Of a DNA stretch of 64,000 nt, positions 60,592 through 64,000 are shown one piece after another. The stretch comes from CAIYRG01 sp964494505 (GTDB lineage: Bacteria > Pseudomonadota > Alphaproteobacteria > Micropepsales > Micropepsaceae), in assembly GCA_964494505.1 (NCBI GenBank), contig CAZBRO010000001.1, forward strand, positions 248,001 through 312,000, written 5' to 3'. Made by a program: the position numbers and the translations under genes. Under the pieces are notes generated by a model that was not told the DNA's origin, did not search any database, and saw nothing but the letters and a program-made list of their open reading frames with translations. How positions within the stretch are numbered: the first letter of the stretch is position 1; every line of letters begins with the position of its first letter.

Positions 60592-62613
60592 ATGTATGCG
60601 GCGATCGTCTTTCTTCCTCTTCTCGGCTGCGCCATTGCGGGCTTGTTCGGCCGAATCATCGGCGCGCGCGCGTCCGAAATCGTGACCACGGGCCTGTTGT
60701 TCGCCTCCGCTGCGCTCTCCTGTTACGCCTTCTACGACGTCAATTTCCTCGGCCATTCGGCAATCGTGCAGGTTGCGCCCTGGATCGATTCCGGCAATTT
60801 CCAGGTCGATTGGACCTTGCGCATCGACGCGCTGACCGCGGTGATGCTGGTGGTGGTGACGGGCGTTTCCTCGCTCGTGCATCTCTATTCCATCGGCTAC
60901 ATGCACGACGATCCCTACCGGCCGCGCTTCTTTGCCTATTTGTCGCTCTTCACCTTCGCCATGCTGATGCTGGTGACGGCCAACAATTTCCTGCAGATGT
61001 TTTTCGGCTGGGAAGGGGTGGGGCTCGCCTCCTACCTTCTCATCGGCTTCTGGTATACGCGGCCCTCCGCCAATGCCGCCGCGATCAAGGCTTTCATCGT
61101 CAATCGCGTCGGCGATTTCGGCTTCGCGCTCGGCGTCTTCGGCATCTATTACGTCTTCGGCACGCTCGATTTCGACAAGGTGTTCATGGCCGCTCCCTCC
61201 ATGGTGGGCAGGCCGCTTATTTTCGCAGGTTATTCCACCGATCTGCTGACCACGCTGTGCATCCTCCTCTTCATCGGCGCGATGGGAAAATCGGCGCAAT
61301 TGGGCCTGCACACCTGGCTCCCCGACGCGATGGAAGGCCCGACCCCCGTTTCCGCCCTCATCCATGCCGCGACCATGGTGACGGCCGGCGTGTTCCTGGT
61401 CTGCCGCTGCTCGCCTTTGTTCGAGCTCGCCCCGACGGCGCTCGCCTTCGTCACCTTCATCGGCGCCACCACCGCGTTCTTTGCCGCGACGGTCGGCCTC
61501 TTCCAGAACGACATCAAGCGCGTCATCGCCTATTCGACCTGTTCGCAGCTTGGCTACATGTTCGCGGCCGCGGGCGTCTCTGCCTATGGCGCGGCCATGT
61601 TCCACCTCTTCACGCACGCCTTCTTCAAGGCCCTTCTGTTCCTGGGCGCAGGTTCCGTCATCCACGCCATGCATCACGAGCAGGACATGCGGAAGATGGG
61701 CGGGCTCGCGGGACGCATTCCCATCACCTGGGCGATGATGCTGATCGGAAATCTCGCGCTGACCGGCGTCGGCTTGCCGATCATTGGCATCGGCACGGCG
61801 GGCTTCTATTCCAAGGACGGCATCATCAACGCAACCTTCGCGTCCGGCAGCGGAATCGGCACCTATGCCTTCGTGCTGACTCTCGTCGGCGTGATGATGA
61901 CCTCGTTCTATTCCTGGCGGCAATTCCTGATGACCTTCCACGGGCCCTATCGCGGCGCGCGGAAGGACCATTTGAGCCACGCCGATGCGCATGCGCACGC
62001 CCATGACGAGCCGGGCGATGACCATCATGGCGAACCGATCAAACTGGAAGACGTGCACGAATCCCCGCCCGTGATTCTGGTGCCGCTGCTGGTGCTGTCG
62101 GCGGGCGCGCTGTTCGCAGGCATCCTGTTCGATGGCTATTTCATCGGCGGCGCCTCGACTGGCTTCTGGCACAACGCGATTGCGGCGATCTACGGCCATC
62201 CGAAGGGCGAAGGGGAGCTTCCCCTCTGGGTCGAGTTCGCGCCGTTGACGTTCACGGCCATCGGCTTCGCCATCGCCTATTATTACTACGTGCTGCACCC
62301 CGAGATTCCGCCGATCCTGGCCGCGCGCAAGGGGCTGCTCTACACCTTCTTCTACAACAAATGGTATTTCGACGAGGTCTATGACTTCCTGTTCGTCCGG
62401 CCCGCCAAGCGCATCGGGCGCTTCCTTTGGAAGGTGGGCGACGGGCGGATCATCGACGGCCTCGGGCCCGATGGAATCACCGCCCGCGTGTTGGATGCCA
62501 CCCGCGGCGCCGTTCGCCTGCAATCGGGCTATGTCTACCATTACGCGTTTGCGATGCTGCTCGGAGTTGCGGCCTTCGTCACCTGGTTCCTCTTCTCGGG
62601 GAGCAGGATCTGA
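60592..62613 (+). CDS. nuoL: NADH-quinone oxidoreductase subunit L
   Basis: A 673-residue antiporter-like subunit with about 15-16 helices. Hallmarks: FFGWEGVGLASYLLIGFW with the key Glu, MGKSAQLGLHTWLPDAMEGP with the key Lys, and STCSQLGYMFAAAG. Near residues 463-485 is a His- and Asp-rich loop (HADAHAHAHDEPGDDHHGE), of a kind seen in some alphaproteobacterial NuoL. The long C-terminal lateral helix region is present. Its stop overlaps the nuoM start (TGATG). Confidence 0.96.
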   Translation: MYAAIVFLPLLGCAIAGLFGRIIGARASEIVTTGLLFASAALSCYAFYDVNFLGHSAIVQVAPWIDSGNFQVDWTLRIDALTAVMLVVVTGVSSLVHLYSIGYMHDDPYRPRFFAYLSLFTFAMLMLVTANNFLQMFFGWEGVGLASYLLIGFWYTRPSANAAAIKAFIVNRVGDFGFALGVFGIYYVFGTLDFDKVFMAAPSMVGRPLIFAGYSTDLLTTLCILLFIGAMGKSAQLGLHTWLPDAMEGPTPVSALIHAATMVTAGVFLVCRCSPLFELAPTALAFVTFIGATTAFFAATVGLFQNDIKRVIAYSTCSQLGYMFAAAGVSAYGAAMFHLFTHAFFKALLFLGAGSVIHAMHHEQDMRKMGGLAGRIPITWAMMLIGNLALTGVGLPIIGIGTAGFYSKDGIINATFASGSGIGTYAFVLTLVGVMMTSFYSWRQFLMTFHGPYRGARKDHLSHADAHAHAHDEPGDDHHGEPIKLEDVHESPPVILVPLLVLSAGALFAGILFDGYFIGGASTGFWHNAIAAIYGHPKGEGELPLWVEFAPLTFTAIGFAIAYYYYVLHPEIPPILAARKGLLYTFFYNKWYFDEVYDFLFVRPAKRIGRFLWKVGDGRIIDGLGPDGITARVLDATRGAVRLQSGYVYHYAFAMLLGVAAFVTWFLFSGSRI

Positions 62614-64000
62614 TGGCGGGCCTGCCGATCCTTTCCATCATCACCTTTCTTCCCGCCTTGGGGGCGCTGCTGATCCTGTTCGCGCCCGGCGATGCCGAAA
62701 CCGCCGGGCACCGCGCGCGCCAGATCGCGCTTATCGTCACGCTGATCGATTTCGTCCTCTCGCTGCTTCTGTGGGCCAATTTCAACACCGGCACGGCGGA
62801 CTTCCAGTTCCTGGAAAACGCGAGCTGGCTCGGCGGCGGCATCAATTACAAAATGGGCGTGGACGGCATCTCCGTGCTGTTCGTGGTGCTGACCGCGCTC
62901 CTGATGCCGATCTGCATCGCCGGGAGTGCGGCGATCCACGAGCGCATCCGCGAATACATGATCGCGTTCCTGCTGCTCGAGACACTGATGATCGGCGTCT
63001 TCTGCGCGCTCGATCTGGTGGTGTTCTACGTCTTCTTCGAGGGCGGCCTGATTCCGATGTTCCTGATCATCGGGGTATGGGGCGGTCCGCGCCGGGTCTA
63101 CGCGACGTTCAAGTTCTTTCTCTACACGCTGTTGGGTTCGGTGCTGATGCTGCTCGCCATCATGGCGATCTATTGGCAGACGAACACCACCGATATCGTG
63201 GCCCTTCTGGACGGCATGCACCGCATTCCGGCCAGCATGCAGCCCTGGCTGTGGTTCGCCTTCCTTGCATCCTTCGCGGTAAAGCTTCCGATGTGGCCGG
63301 TGCACACCTGGCTGCCGGATGCGCATGTGGAAGCGCCGACCGCGGGATCGGTCATCCTCGCCGGCATTCTCCTCAAGATGGGCGGCTACGGTTTCCTGCG
63401 CTTCTCGCTCCCCATGTTTCCGGTGGCGAGCGAGCAATTCGCGCCCCTCATTTTCGTCCTGTCGCTGATCGCCATCGTCTACACCTCGCTGGTGGCGCTT
63501 GCGCAGGAGGACATGAAGAAGCTGATCGCCTATTCGTCGGTTGCCCATATGGGGCTGGTCACGCTCGGCACCTTCACCTTCAGCCATGAAGGCATCGACG
63601 GCGGCATTTTCCAGATGCTGTCCCACGGCATCGTCTCGGGCGCGCTGTTCCTTTGCGTCGGCGTCATCTACGACCGCATGCACACGCGCCTGATTTCGGC
63701 CTATGGCGGGCTGGTCAACCGCATGCCGATCTATGCCGCCTGCTTCATGGTGTTCACGCTCGCCAATGTCGGGCTTCCCGGCACCAGCGGTTTCGTCGGC
63801 GAGTTCCTCACCCTCCTCGCGGCCTTCCGCTACAACACTTGGCTCGCCATCGTCGGCACCACGGGCGTGGTTCTCTCGGCGGCTTACGCCCTTTGGCTCT
63901 ATCGCCGCATCATCTACGGCTCGCTCGACAAATCGAGCCTGAAGGCGATTCTGGACCTGAGCCCGCGCGAGATTGCCTTCATGGCGCCGCTGGTCGTCAT
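62613..64000 (+). CDS. nuoM: NADH-quinone oxidoreductase subunit M (cut by window edge)
   Basis: The first ~462 residues are in the window; the frame is still open at 64000. It starts MAGLPILSIITFLPALGALL at the ATG overlapping the nuoL stop. Antiporter-like motifs: YVFFEGGLIPMFLIIGVWGG with the key Glu, FAVKLPMWPVHTWLPDAHVEAP with the key Lys, and LIAYSSVAHMGLVTLG. About 13 helices can be counted before the cut. nuoN is expected just outside the window. Confidence 0.96.
   Translation, partial: MAGLPILSIITFLPALGALLILFAPGDAETAGHRARQIALIVTLIDFVLSLLLWANFNTGTADFQFLENASWLGGGINYKMGVDGISVLFVVLTALLMPICIAGSAAIHERIREYMIAFLLLETLMIGVFCALDLVVFYVFFEGGLIPMFLIIGVWGGPRRVYATFKFFLYTLLGSVLMLLAIMAIYWQTNTTDIVALLDGMHRIPASMQPWLWFAFLASFAVKLPMWPVHTWLPDAHVEAPTAGSVILAGILLKMGGYGFLRFSLPMFPVASEQFAPLIFVLSLIAIVYTSLVALAQEDMKKLIAYSSVAHMGLVTLGTFTFSHEGIDGGIFQMLSHGIVSGALFLCVGVIYDRMHTRLISAYGGLVNRMPIYAACFMVFTLANVGLPGTSGFVGEFLTLLAAFRYNTWLAIVGTTGVVLSAAYALWLYRRIIYGSLDKSSLKAILDLSPREIAFMAPLVV

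Noticed and set aside
60562..62541. Minus-strand frame rich in His, Gln and Glu under nuoL
   Set aside because: Composition expected from the complement of a hydrophobic GC-rich gene; no start signal and no domain.
1..64000. CRISPR array or cas genes
   Set aside because: No series of evenly spaced identical repeats and no Cas-like protein was seen.

Overview
The window looks like chromosomal DNA of a GC-rich alphaproteobacterium. The evidence is a full-length nuo operon in alphaproteobacterial order, the lon - HU - tRNA-Val block, a fused CysNC, an ACE-like M2 peptidase and a CadC-type regulator fused to TPRs. The genus cannot be fixed from the sequence. Names below rest on motif recognition by eye; no database search was run.

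Region 1 (1-11.7 kb) is visibly AT-richer than the rest and encodes surface polysaccharide assembly: the end of a Wzx-type flippase, five glycosyltransferases, an FkbM methyltransferase, a Wzy-like polymerase, a hexapeptide acyltransferase and two further methyltransferases. Start and stop codons often overlap. Truncated transposases lie at 3.9-4.45 kb and 11.8-12.6 kb, so this part looks acquired and rearranged.

Region 2 (11.7-15.1 kb) is a scar zone: two transposase C-termini joined back to back, one hypothetical gene, an 81-bp imperfect direct repeat and a frameshifted relic. Region 3 (15.1-23.1 kb) makes activated precursors: CysD and CysNC (PAPS), GalE, GalU, a UDP-glucuronate 4-epimerase-like protein, a Tat-targeted HAD enzyme and UDP-glucose dehydrogenase. 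Together with region 1 this suggests an acidic and perhaps sulfated polysaccharide, although no sulfotransferase is present here.

Region 4 (23.2-28.5 kb) is core genome: recG divergent from lon, then HU and tRNA-Val(UAC). Region 5 (28.5-48.9 kb) lies between tRNA-Val and tRNA-Asp. It holds a winged-helix/TPR regulator, an M2 peptidase lipoprotein, a GT4 glycosyltransferase, an LpxL-like acyltransferase with an altered active site, a DUF72 protein and two secreted four-EF-hand proteins. It ends in the most striking feature of the window: six tandem, mostly overlapping genes (36,484-48,853) for TPR plus GT41 (O-GlcNAc transferase/SPINDLY-like) proteins. All six have a catalytic module of almost identical length (357-361 residues after the catalytic His), while the N-terminal part changes in whole steps of about 34 residues, that is, whole TPRs (about 9-8-9-6-5-4).

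Region 6 (48.9-64 kb) is tRNA-Asp(GUC) and the complex I operon nuoA-M, cut off inside nuoM. It carries non-standard additions: an N-terminal extension of NuoD derived from a four-helix-bundle (IVP/S23-like) protein; Uma2 and SnoaL-like genes between nuoD and nuoE; a membrane-anchored protein with two CX12C motifs between nuoF and nuoG; and two copies of a palindromic repeat with perfect terminal inverted repeats.
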